Assembly: GCF_000496755.2 (NCBI RefSeq)
Contig: NZ_AYKS02000071.1
Location: forward strand, 310,001-374,000
Direction of reading: 5' to 3'
Source: Serratia sp. DD3
GTDB taxonomy: Bacteria; Pseudomonadota; Gammaproteobacteria; Enterobacterales; Enterobacteriaceae
DNA length: 64,000 nucleotides
The translations under genes and the position numbers were made by a program. Under the pieces are notes generated by a model, which was not told the origin of the DNA, did not search any database, and worked only from the letters and a program-made list of their open reading frames with translations. Each line of letters begins with the position of its first letter. Position 1 is the first letter of the stretch. This document shows positions 45,873-55,298 of the stretch, piece after piece.

Positions 45873-47267
45873 TCAATCACGCATCGCCAAGGCCTTATCT
45901 TTAGCCAGGAGAAACGGCCTGAGATAGGCAACGGTATTGGATAGCGGGATAACATCATCGCTTAAGTTAATATTCAACACTGTCTTGAGATATTCGCGCC
46001 GCTGGGTGATACGCGCCCAAAGCTGCGGGTATTCCTGCCTGATGTTGGCCTGGAGTTCAGCATCGGCCACCGCCACACACTCCTCAGCGCTGACTCCGGT
46101 ATACCCCGCGACGGATGGAATAATATCAATCTGTAACATCATGCCACTGCGGATTTGCTGTTCCGATAATGGATAGACAGGGGAAGACATCCACTCCTCA
46201 TCCGCCACCAAGTGCCCTGGGTTTAGATGCCAACCATAATCCTTCTTAGGCAACACCTGCTCAATCAGGGAATAAAGTTCACCGCCTTTCATACCGATAT
46301 GAATATTCTCCAACCAGGTCGCCACTGCACGGTAGTAAGGCTTGGCGACCCTTGCCAGATAGTCACTTTGGTTGGCGGGCAATTCACTTTCATCAGCGAT
46401 AGCAAAGCCGGTTCGACTGGATAACCCCCCTTTATACGCCGTGGTCAACGACAGCGGGTCACCTTGCTGGATCACTTTGTGAGTGGGATAAAAGTTGGCA
46501 TGTTCAAAACGACGCCCGGTGGCGGCAATGGTGACTACCGTATTATATTGCCCCTCGGCAGTAAGTTGTTGCCCTAAATCGCTCTCTTTAACGCCCACCG
46601 CAACGCTATTCATCGCCGCCATAATGCAAGTGGAAGAGAGGTTGGCACCGTACTCGTAGTGCGCGAGTTCATTGGCATTATTGGTGGTTCGGGCTCCTGC
46701 TTGTCCACCAATAAACAGGGGGATGGCATTGATCAATATGGCCCCTGTAGCCAGGCTCTTTTTAACCGATTCAACGATAAAATAAGGGAGATCAAACAGT
46801 GTTTCCTGGTTGCCTATTTTGCCGGTAAACATTTTCCAACCTACTAAACCGACTTTCTGTTTATTTCCCAAACCGGCGGCCACAAAGAGCTCATCGAGCG
46901 GCTTTTCGTGATCCATCGGCTGGTTCGGCAAAGAGAAATAAGGACAAAGCAGCTGTTGCACCGGTAAACGCGCATGTTGTGCCATTTTCAGGTTTTCATT
47001 CCCTAAAATAATGGTCGCTTTACCGTCAGCTTCCAATAGCAACAGGGCCTCTTCAAAGCGCGGTACAAAACCGGTCAAATATTCGAAGTTACCGCCATGC
47101 TCTTTATCAGCGTAAATCAGCAGCGCATCAAAATTTTCAGCTCTCATCCTCGCCAGCACTTTATCACGGCGTGCAGCCATCGTTTCCGCCGTCAGCATGA
47201 CGGGGGCCACCTGCGGAAAAGTGGCAGGGGGGACAACCGAAACCAACTCAACACGTTTTGTCTTCAT
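45873..47267 (-). CDS. M24-fold (aminopeptidase P/creatinase-like) protein
   Basis: 464-residue cytoplasmic protein with an N-terminal creatinase-like domain (LARMRAENFDALLIYADKEHG...) and a C-terminal pita-bread domain. The expected metal ligands are incomplete: at the place of the two Asp ligands it reads LSLTTAYKGGLSSRTGF, with Thr and Ser in the two Asp positions; the His (NPGHLV) and the Glu of SAEECVAV remain. It may be a non-metal hydrolase, like creatinase, or a catalytically inactive homologue. Substrate unknown. Downstream neighbour of the XRE regulator and transcribed from it or with it. Confidence 0.75.
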   Translation of the reverse strand: MKTKRVELVSVVPPATFPQVAPVMLTAETMAARRDKVLARMRAENFDALLIYADKEHGGNFEYLTGFVPRFEEALLLLEADGKATIILGNENLKMAQHARLPVQQLLCPYFSLPNQPMDHEKPLDELFVAAGLGNKQKVGLVGWKMFTGKIGNQETLFDLPYFIVESVKKSLATGAILINAIPLFIGGQAGARTTNNANELAHYEYGANLSSTCIMAAMNSVAVGVKESDLGQQLTAEGQYNTVVTIAATGRRFEHANFYPTHKVIQQGDPLSLTTAYKGGLSSRTGFAIADESELPANQSDYLARVAKPYYRAVATWLENIHIGMKGGELYSLIEQVLPKKDYGWHLNPGHLVADEEWMSSPVYPLSEQQIRSGMMLQIDIIPSVAGYTGVSAEECVAVADAELQANIRQEYPQLWARITQRREYLKTVLNINLSDDVIPLSNTVAYLRPFLLAKDKALAMRD

Positions 47268-47495
47268 TTATCCTAACCTCATGGTTAACTATTTTTATCG
47301 CGGCTTTTACTGCGGCTGCCAACTGGCCCTAGCACCTGCAACGCCCGACCTGCCCACAAAATATGATGATCATTATACCCTACCAATCGCGATGCTGGTT
47401 TGCAGATAATCAACAGTGAGCATCACTGAATCGCTGAAAATCCCCTAGCCATAACCTCTTTCACCCGCTCACGCCAGGCTAACGGAGGTTGTTTG
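47268..47495. other. Intergenic stretch with possible gene remnant
   Basis: 228 bp. A minus-strand frame just after the regulator stop reads PPLAWRERVKEVMARGFSAI and ends at a stop; it resembles the end of an NmrA/SDR-type oxidoreductase, the kind of gene often next to MmyB regulators. Possibly the remains of a deleted target gene; weak evidence. Confidence 0.25.
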
Positions 47496-48293
47496 TTAAC
47501 TGGGGTCGCCGGGCAATGGGATCAGCATCACCAGCTTCAACCCATGATGTTCAGCGGGATAAAAAGTCACTTGCTGATAATGCAGGATGCCTTGCTGCGG
47601 ATGAGTAAACGTCCGCTCTCCCCCTTCACGGGCCAGCACATCCTGCTGCCGCCACCAACGGTCAAAAAATTCACTGTGTTGTGTCATATGGCGTACAAAG
47701 GCGCGTATTTCTTCAGTTCCCTGATGGTGACTGGTTTCAGCACGAAATTCAGCGACCACACGCTGGGCGCGCTCCTCCCAATGGGTGACCAAGTTCTTTG
47801 CCTGGGGGTGGAAGAACATAAAATGTAGCAGATTGGGTGTATTGGCTTGTTGCAGCCAATCGCCAAATAAGGCTTCAGCCTGCTGATTCCAGGCCACCAT
47901 ATGCCAGGTGAAATCGAGCAGATAACAAGGCACCGTCATTTGATGCACACTTTGCAGCACGATGGGGTTAATGGTGTCCTGATGCAGTTCCAACTCGGGA
48001 TCAGCGATACGCGCCAGCGTAAATAAATAATGCCGTTCGGCATGGTCAAGTTGCAACGCTTTGGCAATGCGAGCCAAGGTTCCAGGGGCAATAGCCACCT
48101 CGCGCCCTTGCTCAATCCAGGTGTACCAAGTGGTACTGATGCCACTGATTTGTGCCAGTTCTTCACGACGTAAACCGCTGGTACGGCGGCGTGGAGCGGT
48201 GGGTAAGCCTAACATTTCTGGCGTTACCCGTTCCCGGCAGGCGCGCAGAAAAGCCCCTAGGGCTTTAGGGCCGGATAAATCATCTGATTCCAT
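47496..48293 (-). CDS. XRE-family regulator with MmyB-like ligand domain
   Basis: 265 residues: an N-terminal helix-turn-helix (about 30-90; TSGLRREELAQISGISTTWYTWIEQGRE) and a C-terminal MmyB-type domain (about 105-260; YLLDFTWHMVAWNQQAEALFGDW, NLLHFMFFHPQAK) that binds a fatty-acid-like ligand in the solved homologue. Such regulators commonly repress an adjacent short-chain dehydrogenase. Here the divergent neighbour is a methyltransferase gene, with 163 bp between starts that could contain both promoters. Confidence 0.9.
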   Translation of the reverse strand: MESDDLSGPKALGAFLRACRERVTPEMLGLPTAPRRRTSGLRREELAQISGISTTWYTWIEQGREVAIAPGTLARIAKALQLDHAERHYLFTLARIADPELELHQDTINPIVLQSVHQMTVPCYLLDFTWHMVAWNQQAEALFGDWLQQANTPNLLHFMFFHPQAKNLVTHWEERAQRVVAEFRAETSHHQGTEEIRAFVRHMTQHSEFFDRWWRQQDVLAREGGERTFTHPQQGILHYQQVTFYPAEHHGLKLVMLIPLPGDPS

Positions 48294-48456
48294 AAACGGG
48301 TACCTCTTATACTAGGATAAATTCTCATATTGTACCCGTATAGTGAATTAATTATAGTCATAATCACCATCAGGTACTTGGCCCCCATCATCGTATGACC
48401 AAGACCATGCAAGATAAAACCTCGTGAATAACGGCAAACTAATAACGGGAATCAAT

Positions 48457-49230
48457 ATGAACAACAAGAATAGCCATCAGAACGCTGTGGAACGTCAATT
48501 CGGCGAACAGGCGCAAGCCTACTTAAACAGTGCCGTACATGCTCAAGGGAAAGATCTGCAACGTTTGTCGAACCTGCTGGAAAACTGTAACACCGCTCAA
48601 TTGCTGGACTTGGGCTGTGGCGCAGGGCATGCCAGTTTCACTGCGGCAGCAAAAGTAGCGCAGGTGGTGGCCTATGATTTGTCGGCACAGATGCTAACGG
48701 TAGTGAGTACCGCTGCCGCAGAAAAAGGGTTGGCAAACGTTCGCGTGCAACAAGGGGTGGCAGAATCACTGCCGTTTGACGATGCCAGCTTCGATATTGT
48801 GATTAGCCGTTATTCGGCACATCACTGGCATGATGTCGGCCAGGCACTGCGTGAAGTGAAGCGCGTGTTGAAACCCGGTGGTCGTGCCATCCTGATGGAT
48901 GTGGTTTCCCCGGGGCACCCGCTGTTAGATGTTTATCTGCAAACAGTAGAAGTGTTGCGTGATACCTCACATGTCCGCGACTATACACCAGGCGAATGGC
49001 TAAGCATGTTCACTGACGCCGGGCTGGTGGTGCAGCAGGTCACTTCAGACCGCCTGCCATTGGAGTTCACCAGTTGGGTGGCGCGAATGCGTACCCCGGA
49101 GCATTTCGTTACGGCGATTCGGGCGCTACAGCAAGGGGTAACCGCAGAGGTACAACAGCATTTTGCCATCCAGGACGATGGCTCGTTTACCAGCGATATT
49201 ATGATGTTTGAGGTGAACAAAAACCGCTAG
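48457..49230 (+). CDS. yafE: Class-I SAM methyltransferase (YafE-like)
   Basis: 257-residue methyltransferase of unknown substrate, resembling UbiE/YafE proteins. Motif I is LLDLGCGAGHAS, followed by VAYDLSAQML, the GVAESLPFDDASFDIVISRY block and VLKPGGRAILMD. ATG 48457 is preceded by a GGGAA site; a GTG at 48424 could add 11 residues. Divergent from the XRE/MmyB regulator. Confidence 0.82.
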   Translation: MNNKNSHQNAVERQFGEQAQAYLNSAVHAQGKDLQRLSNLLENCNTAQLLDLGCGAGHASFTAAAKVAQVVAYDLSAQMLTVVSTAAAEKGLANVRVQQGVAESLPFDDASFDIVISRYSAHHWHDVGQALREVKRVLKPGGRAILMDVVSPGHPLLDVYLQTVEVLRDTSHVRDYTPGEWLSMFTDAGLVVQQVTSDRLPLEFTSWVARMRTPEHFVTAIRALQQGVTAEVQQHFAIQDDGSFTSDIMMFEVNKNR

Positions 49231-49359
49231 CCTTATGGGTAAGGCGAGCCACTGCAGCCCCGGCAACTTGCTTGATGACGGATATACATTTGCCTATCGT
49301 GGTGTCGGGTCTGGGATCTGATTATGAAACGGGCTACACTCTTGCAGAAAGACACCCTA

Positions 49360-49486
<127 letters not shown>

Positions 49487-49513
49487 AAAAACTGATAGAG
49501 AGGCTAGAGCAAA

Positions 49514-51181
49514 GTGGCTCAATACGTCTATACCATGCACCGCGTCGGCAAAGTCGTGCCGCCGAAGCGTCATATTTTGAAAAATATTTCCTTGAGTTTC
49601 TTCCCTGGGGCCAAAATTGGTGTGCTGGGCCTGAACGGCTCCGGTAAATCAACCCTGCTGCGCATTATGGCGGGCATCGATACCGATATCGAAGGGGAAG
49701 CGCGCCCACAACCGGGCATCAAGATCGGCTATCTGCCGCAAGAGCCGCAACTCAATATGGCGCACACCGTTCGTGAGTCGGTAGAAGAAGCGCTGGCAGA
49801 AGTGGTGGGGGCGCTAAAACGCCTTGATGAGGTGTACGCACTTTATGCTGAGGAAGGGGCTGATTTCGATAAACTGGCCGCCGAACAAGGTCGCCTGGAA
49901 GAGATCATTCAAGCCCATGATGGCCATAACCTCAATGCCCAGCTTGAGCGCGCTGCCGATGCACTACGCCTGCCGGAGTGGGATGCCAAAATCGCCAACC
50001 TTTCCGGTGGTGAACGCCGTCGTGTCGCCTTGTGCCGTCTGTTGCTGGAAAAGCCAGACATGCTGTTGCTGGACGAACCCACCAACCACCTTGATGCCGA
50101 GTCCGTTGCTTGGCTAGAGCGTTTCCTACACGACTTTGAAGGGACCGTGGTCGCTATTACCCACGACCGCTACTTCCTGGATAACGTGGCAGGTTGGATA
50201 CTGGAGCTGGATCGTGGCGAAGGTATTCCATGGGAAGGCAACTACTCTTCCTGGCTGGAGCAGAAAGATGCGCGTCTGGCGCAGGAAGCCTCTACCGAAG
50301 CCGCACGCCGCAAGTCCATCGAGAAAGAGCTGGAGTGGGTGCGTCAAGGTGCTAAAGGCCGCCAGTCTAAAGGTAAAGCGCGTCTGGCTCGCTTTGAAGA
50401 ACTGAACAATACCGAATACCAGAAACGTAACGAAACTAACGAACTGTTTATTCCACCAGGCGCACGTCTGGGGGATAAAGTGGTTGAAGTTAGTCAGTTG
50501 CGTAAATCCTACGGTGACCGCGTATTGATCGACGATCTCTCCTTCTCGGTACCCAAAGGGGCCATCGTCGGGATTATCGGCCCGAACGGCGCCGGTAAGT
50601 CTACGCTGTTCCGCATGATGTCCGGTCAAGAACAACCGGATTCTGGCACCATTGTGCTGGGGGATACCGTTAAGTTGGCTTCCGTCGATCAGTTCCGTGA
50701 CAGCATGGATAACGCCAAAACCGTTTGGGAAGAAGTTTCTGGCGGGCAGGACATTATGCGCATTGGCACGACTGAAATGCCAAGCCGCGCCTATGTTGGC
50801 CGTTTCAACTTCAAAGGGGTTGACCAAGGCAAGCGTGTGGGTGAGCTGTCCGGTGGTGAGCGTGGCCGTCTGCATCTGGCCAAACTGTTGCAAGTTGGCG
50901 GTAACGTATTGCTACTTGACGAACCTACCAACGATCTGGATATCGAAACCCTGCGCGCACTGGAAAACGCCTTATTGGAATTCCCGGGTTGCGCCATGGT
51001 GATCTCCCACGACCGCTGGTTCCTTGACCGTATTGCTACTCATATTCTGGATTATCAGGATGAGGGTAAGGTGGAGTTTTTCGAAGGTAACTTTACCGAA
51101 TACGAAGAGTATAAAAAGCGTACGTTGGGTGCCGATGCGTTGGAGCCTCACCGCATCAAGTATAAAAAAATCACCAAATAA
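49514..51181 (+). CDS. ettA: Energy-dependent translational throttle protein EttA
   Basis: ABC-F ATPase that binds the ribosomal E site and regulates the first elongation cycle according to ATP/ADP ratio. The 555-residue sequence is nearly that of E. coli EttA (YjjK). It has two ABC domains: Walker A GLNGSGKST and GPNGAGKST, signatures LSGGERRRVALCRLL and LSGGERGRLHLAKLL, Walker B LLLDEPTNHLD and LLLDEPTNDLD, and the linker (P-site tRNA interaction motif) between. GTG start, as the family alignment demands; GAGAGG lies upstream. In E. coli it is next to nadR and radA; here nadR faces it across one MDR oxidoreductase. Confidence 0.98.
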   Translation: MAQYVYTMHRVGKVVPPKRHILKNISLSFFPGAKIGVLGLNGSGKSTLLRIMAGIDTDIEGEARPQPGIKIGYLPQEPQLNMAHTVRESVEEALAEVVGALKRLDEVYALYAEEGADFDKLAAEQGRLEEIIQAHDGHNLNAQLERAADALRLPEWDAKIANLSGGERRRVALCRLLLEKPDMLLLDEPTNHLDAESVAWLERFLHDFEGTVVAITHDRYFLDNVAGWILELDRGEGIPWEGNYSSWLEQKDARLAQEASTEAARRKSIEKELEWVRQGAKGRQSKGKARLARFEELNNTEYQKRNETNELFIPPGARLGDKVVEVSQLRKSYGDRVLIDDLSFSVPKGAIVGIIGPNGAGKSTLFRMMSGQEQPDSGTIVLGDTVKLASVDQFRDSMDNAKTVWEEVSGGQDIMRIGTTEMPSRAYVGRFNFKGVDQGKRVGELSGGERGRLHLAKLLQVGGNVLLLDEPTNDLDIETLRALENALLEFPGCAMVISHDRWFLDRIATHILDYQDEGKVEFFEGNFTEYEEYKKRTLGADALEPHRIKYKKITK

Positions 51182-51221
51182 CCCCTGCTGGGGCGATTAT
51201 CTTGCCCCACTGCCTATGACC

Positions 51222-51250
51222 AGCCCGTGTACTCCACGGGCTTTTTGTTT
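51222..51250 (+). terminator. ettA terminator
   Basis: AGCCCGTG - 5-nt loop - CACGGGCT, followed by TTTTTGTTT, 41 nt after the ettA stop. Intrinsic terminator. Confidence 0.92.
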
Positions 51251-51335
51251 CTTCCCCCTGTATCTCTGCCTATGTGCCCAGTGTATGACGTAAATCCTGG
51301 GTATATACTGTCGGCATTTATTGAAGGAGCGCACT

Positions 51336-52337
51336 ATGTTAATCAAAGCTATCGCCGTCGACCCAAACAACCCAGCCCACTTTATTGAGATCACTACCGA
51401 TCAACCTACCCCTGGGCAGTATGACCTGCTGGTAGAGGTAAAAGCGGTTTCTGTTAACCCGGTGGATACCAAGGTCCATGCCGGTCTGCAAAAAAATAGT
51501 TTGCAACAACCACGCATTCTCGGCTGGGATGCCAGTGGTGTGGTGGTGGCCGTTGGCAGTGGTGTCACGGAGTTCAAACCGGGTGATGAGGTCTGGTATG
51601 CCGGGGATATTACCCGCCCAGGTAGTAACAGCACCTATCAATTGATTGATGCGCGCATTGCTGCCCACAAGCCGAGTAAATTGAGCTGGGCAGAAGCAGC
51701 GGCTATCCCCCTCACCGCGCTAACCGCCTGGGAAGCGCTGTTTGAACACCTGAATATTCAGCATGCTGAGGCAGGCAAAACGCTGTTAATTATCGGCGGT
51801 GCCGGTGGTGTTGGTTCTTTGGCTATCTCCCTGGCGGCATTGCGTAGCCAAGTGAAGGTGATTGCTACTGCCTCACGCCCGGAATCAATCGCCTGGTGCC
51901 AAGCGCGTGGTGCCGATCTGGTGGTGGATTATCGTGACCTGCAAAACAATCTGGCACAAGCTGGCATTGAACGGGTGGATTATATTCTGTGCTTGAACGA
52001 TACCGATGCCCATTGGCAAACCATCAGCAATTTGATCGCTCCGCTTGGCCATATCTGTACCATTGTGGAAAACCGCCAGCCTCTGGACCAGAGTGCATTA
52101 AAAACAAAAAGCGCGGCGTTACATTGGGAGTTTATGTTTACCCGCAGCATGTTCACCACGCCGGATATCGCCCAACAAGGGGAGATCCTCAAACAGATGG
52201 CGCAGCTACTTGATGAGGGCAAATTGACCACCACCCTCAGGGAAACACTGACTGGGTTGACGGTGGAAACACTCACTGCCGCGCACCATAAACTGCTGGC
52301 GGGGCATATGTTGGGCAAGTTGGTGATTACTTACTAA
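51336..52337 (+). CDS. MDR-family zinc-type alcohol dehydrogenase/quinone reductase
   Basis: 333-residue medium-chain dehydrogenase/reductase. NADPH-binding motif GGAGGVGSLAIS near 155, N-terminal GroES-like domain (VKAVSVNPVDTKVHAG, GWDASGVVVAVGSGVTEFKPGDEVWY). Catalytic-zinc ligands typical of true alcohol dehydrogenases are not apparent, so a quinone or enone reductase role is more likely. Starts at ATG 51336 with GAAGGAG upstream; an upstream TTG is rejected. Single gene between ettA and nadR. Confidence 0.85.
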   Translation: MLIKAIAVDPNNPAHFIEITTDQPTPGQYDLLVEVKAVSVNPVDTKVHAGLQKNSLQQPRILGWDASGVVVAVGSGVTEFKPGDEVWYAGDITRPGSNSTYQLIDARIAAHKPSKLSWAEAAAIPLTALTAWEALFEHLNIQHAEAGKTLLIIGGAGGVGSLAISLAALRSQVKVIATASRPESIAWCQARGADLVVDYRDLQNNLAQAGIERVDYILCLNDTDAHWQTISNLIAPLGHICTIVENRQPLDQSALKTKSAALHWEFMFTRSMFTTPDIAQQGEILKQMAQLLDEGKLTTTLRETLTGLTVETLTAAHHKLLAGHMLGKLVITY

Positions 52338-52464
52338 TATCCCGTCGTCAATCAAACCGCAGGGTTGTTGGCTGCGGTCTCTCACCCTAGTCACATAGTG
52401 GCCTATGCTCCTAGGGATTCGCTCAATTGCCGCCTACCTGCAAATTGATTGAACTTAGGGATAT
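52338..52464. repeat. ERIC element followed by a truncated second copy
   Basis: 127-bp ERIC (TATCCCG ... GAACTTAGGGATATA) directly after the MDR gene stop. A second ERIC start (TATACCCGTCGTCAATCAAA) begins at 52462 and breaks off after about 30 bases; a palindrome GGCGCAGCATGCTGCGCC (52508-52525) follows, 12 nt beyond the nadR stop. Confidence 0.9.
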
Positions 52465-52507
52465 ACCCGTCGTCAATCAAACCGCAGGGAGACGAGCATA
52501 CTATTCA

Positions 52508-52525
52508 GGCGCAGCATGCTGCGCC
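52508..52525 (-). terminator. Palindromic hairpin after nadR
   Basis: Perfect 18-bp palindrome GGCGCAGCATGCTGCGCC beginning 13 nt downstream of the nadR stop on the minus strand. No U run, so a weak or Rho-assisted terminator. Confidence 0.45.
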
Positions 52526-52537
52526 GATGGTTTATGC

Positions 52538-53806
52538 TTAGCGTGCGATTGCAGGGGAGCCACTCAAACGGCTGGCATCCGCCGCTAACAGTTGCTGCAC
52601 CAGTTCAACACAGCGCAAAAAACGCTCTTCATAGTCGCTGGATTCAACATGAACATATTCAATATTGTTTGCTCGCAACATCTCTTCCAGCAGATGTTGA
52701 AACTCTTTGCGGTCAACCGGGTTACCTAAGCTACGCAAGCCATCCGCCACCCAAGGGGTGTTGTTTTCCAGCAGGATCACCAGATCAAAACGGTATTCGT
52801 CGATCAACGCCTGCACAAAGGGATGGTCGCGCCCCTCATATTTCCGGCAAAACGCCTGAGTCGTGACAAAGTCGGTATCGATAAACGCCACTTTATTGGC
52901 ATATTTCACCGCAAAATCCACATACTGAGCTTGCCCAAGAGCTATTTTGTCGTAATCGGAGTACTGCAGGGCCATTTCGTCACCCCCCAGGTGCGAAAAC
53001 ACATAATCGCGGCCATATTCCCAGGCACTGGTGGTGTTGAAGATATTCGCCAACTTGTTAACCAGCGTTGACTTACCGCTCGATTCTCCTCCGAGTACCG
53101 CCACGGTACGCACAAAGAACGGTTTGACCTCTGTGGGGATATAATCCCAATAACGGAACGGATCCTGACGGATCTGTCTGCCACTGATATTCATAAAGGA
53201 ACGTTCAGGGTCCACCAGGATGGTTTCAATACCCAGGTATTCACGGTAACGGGGAGCATCCAACTCTTCACTGGAGTAGACAAAACCGGGCACAATCCCC
53301 TTCTGCTCCATAAAACGCTTTACGCCGTTGCTCCAGACATCCCAGCCATGGGGATAAGGCTCAATCCCCTGCTCATCAAAAGAGTGAATACGGATATTTT
53401 TCTGATACTTAAAGGTTTGCAATAACCAACGTAAGCGGTCACTGACGGTCGGCTGCTGTGACATGGAACTGTTTTCAAACAACGTTCGGTCACGGGGTTC
53501 ATCATGGCACAGGATCACATGCAGCTCATCAACCTGGCTGCAAGCACGTTGGATCAGGTAGATATGCCCGGTATGCAGTGGGTAAAATTTACCAAACACC
53601 ACCCCCACTTTCTTTTCGCTATGGGGGAATTCCAACCCCAGAAAACGGTGCAACGCTTCCAGTTTCTGCGCACTCGGGCTTTTGATTTTATCGTTCAACA
53701 GTTGGCTGAGATAACCTTTGGTCATATTACTGACTTCAGCCACCTGTTGTAAGGTACAGCCCTTTTGCTTAATCGCTGCTTTCAGGTAATCGAACTGCCG
53801 CATCAT
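52538..53806 (-). CDS. nadR: NAD biosynthesis bifunctional regulator NadR
   Basis: Trifunctional protein: transcriptional repressor of NAD synthesis, NMN adenylyltransferase and ribosylnicotinamide kinase. From ATG 53806 it has 422 residues. Helix-turn-helix at the N-terminus (TLQQVAEVSNMTKGYLSQLLN), nucleotidyl-transfer motif GKFYPLHTGHIYLI, and kinase Walker A GGESSGKST. The GGAGAGGGA ribosome site lies just before two adjacent ATG codons (53806, 53803), either of which may initiate; an earlier ATG is rejected. The E. coli neighbourhood serB-radA-nadR-ettA is conserved in part. Confidence 0.95.
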   Translation of the reverse strand: MMRQFDYLKAAIKQKGCTLQQVAEVSNMTKGYLSQLLNDKIKSPSAQKLEALHRFLGLEFPHSEKKVGVVFGKFYPLHTGHIYLIQRACSQVDELHVILCHDEPRDRTLFENSSMSQQPTVSDRLRWLLQTFKYQKNIRIHSFDEQGIEPYPHGWDVWSNGVKRFMEQKGIVPGFVYSSEELDAPRYREYLGIETILVDPERSFMNISGRQIRQDPFRYWDYIPTEVKPFFVRTVAVLGGESSGKSTLVNKLANIFNTTSAWEYGRDYVFSHLGGDEMALQYSDYDKIALGQAQYVDFAVKYANKVAFIDTDFVTTQAFCRKYEGRDHPFVQALIDEYRFDLVILLENNTPWVADGLRSLGNPVDRKEFQHLLEEMLRANNIEYVHVESSDYEERFLRCVELVQQLLAADASRLSGSPAIAR

Positions 53807-53817
53807 TCCCTCTCCAT

Positions 53818-53879
53818 GTATCCCCGTCACCCTGCAAGCTGCCGGAGTGATGGCAATAACTTGAAACCTGACGAGTATA
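53818..53879. repeat. Internally deleted ERIC (62 bp)
   Basis: TATCCCCGTCACCCTGCAAG joined to ACTTGAAACCTGACGAGTAT; the ERIC middle is absent. It sits between the radA stop and the nadR start, so it may contribute to the nadR promoter. Confidence 0.55.
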
Positions 53880-53909
53880 ATATACTAAACAGAGTATGAT
53901 TACGGCCTA

Positions 53910-55295
53910 TTAAAACTCATCCAGAATACTCAAGGCATCCGCCAGTTTCTTGACCCCAAATACTTGCATATTAGCCAGTGGCTTTTTCGGTACATTGGCG
54001 TGCGGGACTATTGCTCGTTTGAAACCATGCTTGGCTGCTTCAGAAATACGTTCCTGACCACTTGGCACCGGCCGGATCTCCCCTGCCAACCCCACTTCCC
54101 CGAAGACCACTAAATCATTTGGCAATGGGCGATCACGAAAGCTGGAAACCAACGCCAATAACAACGCCAAGTCAGCACTGGTTTCACTCACTTTGACACC
54201 GCCGACCACGTTGACGAACACATCCTGATCGGACATTTGCAAACCACCGTGGCGGTGCAATACCGCCAGCAAAATCGCCAGGCGATTCTGTTCCAGCCCC
54301 ACCGCAACACGGCGCGGGTTAGACATCATTGAATGGTCCACCAGCGCTTGTATCTCCACCAGCAATGGTCGGGTTCCTTCCCATACCACCATCACCGAAC
54401 TCCCCGAGGTTACTTCATCCCCCCGGCTCAGGAAGATGGCAGAAGGATTGCTCACTTCACGCAGCCCCTGCTCGGTCATGGCAAACACCCCCAGCTCATT
54501 GACCGCACCAAAGCGATTTTTATGGCTGCGCAAGGTACGAAAACGGGAATCGGCGTCACCATCAAGCAGTACCGAACAATCGATGCAGTGCTCTAACACC
54601 TTCGGGCCAGCCAGTGAACCATCTTTGGTCACATGGCCCACCATCACAATGGCGACACCGCGTGTTTTGGCAAAACGAGTAAGATAAGCCGCGGTTTCAC
54701 GCACCTGCGCCACACTCCCCGGTGATGATTGGATATCCGCCATATGCATCACCTGAATCGAGTCGATCACCATCAGCCTGGGTTGTTCCTGCTCGGCAAT
54801 CAGGCAGATCTGCTCAATGCTGGTCTCCGACAACATATTCAAACCACCGGTAGGCAGGCCAAGGCGGTGAGCACGCATCGCGACCTGCTGCAAAGACTCT
54901 TCACCGGTGACATACAGGGTTTTCATCTGTTGGGAAAGTTTGCACAGTACCTGCAACAGCAAGGTACTTTTCCCGGCCCCGGGGTTACCGCCGATAAGGA
55001 TCGCACTGCCTGGTACTACGCCCCCACCCAACACGCGGTCGAACTCGACAAAACCACTGGAAAAGCGCGGCAGCTCTTCCAGACTGATGTCCGAAAGCTT
55101 CTGTACTTTGCTGATCCCGGTCTCCCCGGCATAACCACTGAAGCGCTCATTGCGAGCAGCCGAAGAAGAGACAGCAGCCAGACGCACCTCAGTAATGCTG
55201 TTCCAGGCGTGACAGGCGCTGCATTGCCCCTGCCAACGCGGATAATCTGCGCCGCATTCATTACACACAAACGCTCGTTTGGCTGCTTTTGCCAC
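53910..55295 (-). CDS. radA: DNA repair protein RadA
   Basis: RecA-related ATPase and branch-migration helicase in recombinational repair. 461 residues: N-terminal zinc finger CNECGADYPRWQGQCSAC, Walker A GGNPGAGKST, KNRFG (RadA-specific) motif as HKNRFGAVNELG, and the C-terminal Lon-protease-like domain. The protein aligns at MAKAAKRAFVCNECG, using a GTG start. Downstream of serB with a 3-bp gap. Confidence 0.97.
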   Translation of the reverse strand: MAKAAKRAFVCNECGADYPRWQGQCSACHAWNSITEVRLAAVSSSAARNERFSGYAGETGISKVQKLSDISLEELPRFSSGFVEFDRVLGGGVVPGSAILIGGNPGAGKSTLLLQVLCKLSQQMKTLYVTGEESLQQVAMRAHRLGLPTGGLNMLSETSIEQICLIAEQEQPRLMVIDSIQVMHMADIQSSPGSVAQVRETAAYLTRFAKTRGVAIVMVGHVTKDGSLAGPKVLEHCIDCSVLLDGDADSRFRTLRSHKNRFGAVNELGVFAMTEQGLREVSNPSAIFLSRGDEVTSGSSVMVVWEGTRPLLVEIQALVDHSMMSNPRRVAVGLEQNRLAILLAVLHRHGGLQMSDQDVFVNVVGGVKVSETSADLALLLALVSSFRDRPLPNDLVVFGEVGLAGEIRPVPSGQERISEAAKHGFKRAIVPHANVPKKPLANMQVFGVKKLADALSILDEF

Positions 55296-55298
55296 AAG

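Noticed and set aside
50126..50893. 255-codon minus-strand frame inside ettA
   Set aside because: Long but antisense to a highly conserved gene; GC-rich coding DNA often leaves such antisense frames open.
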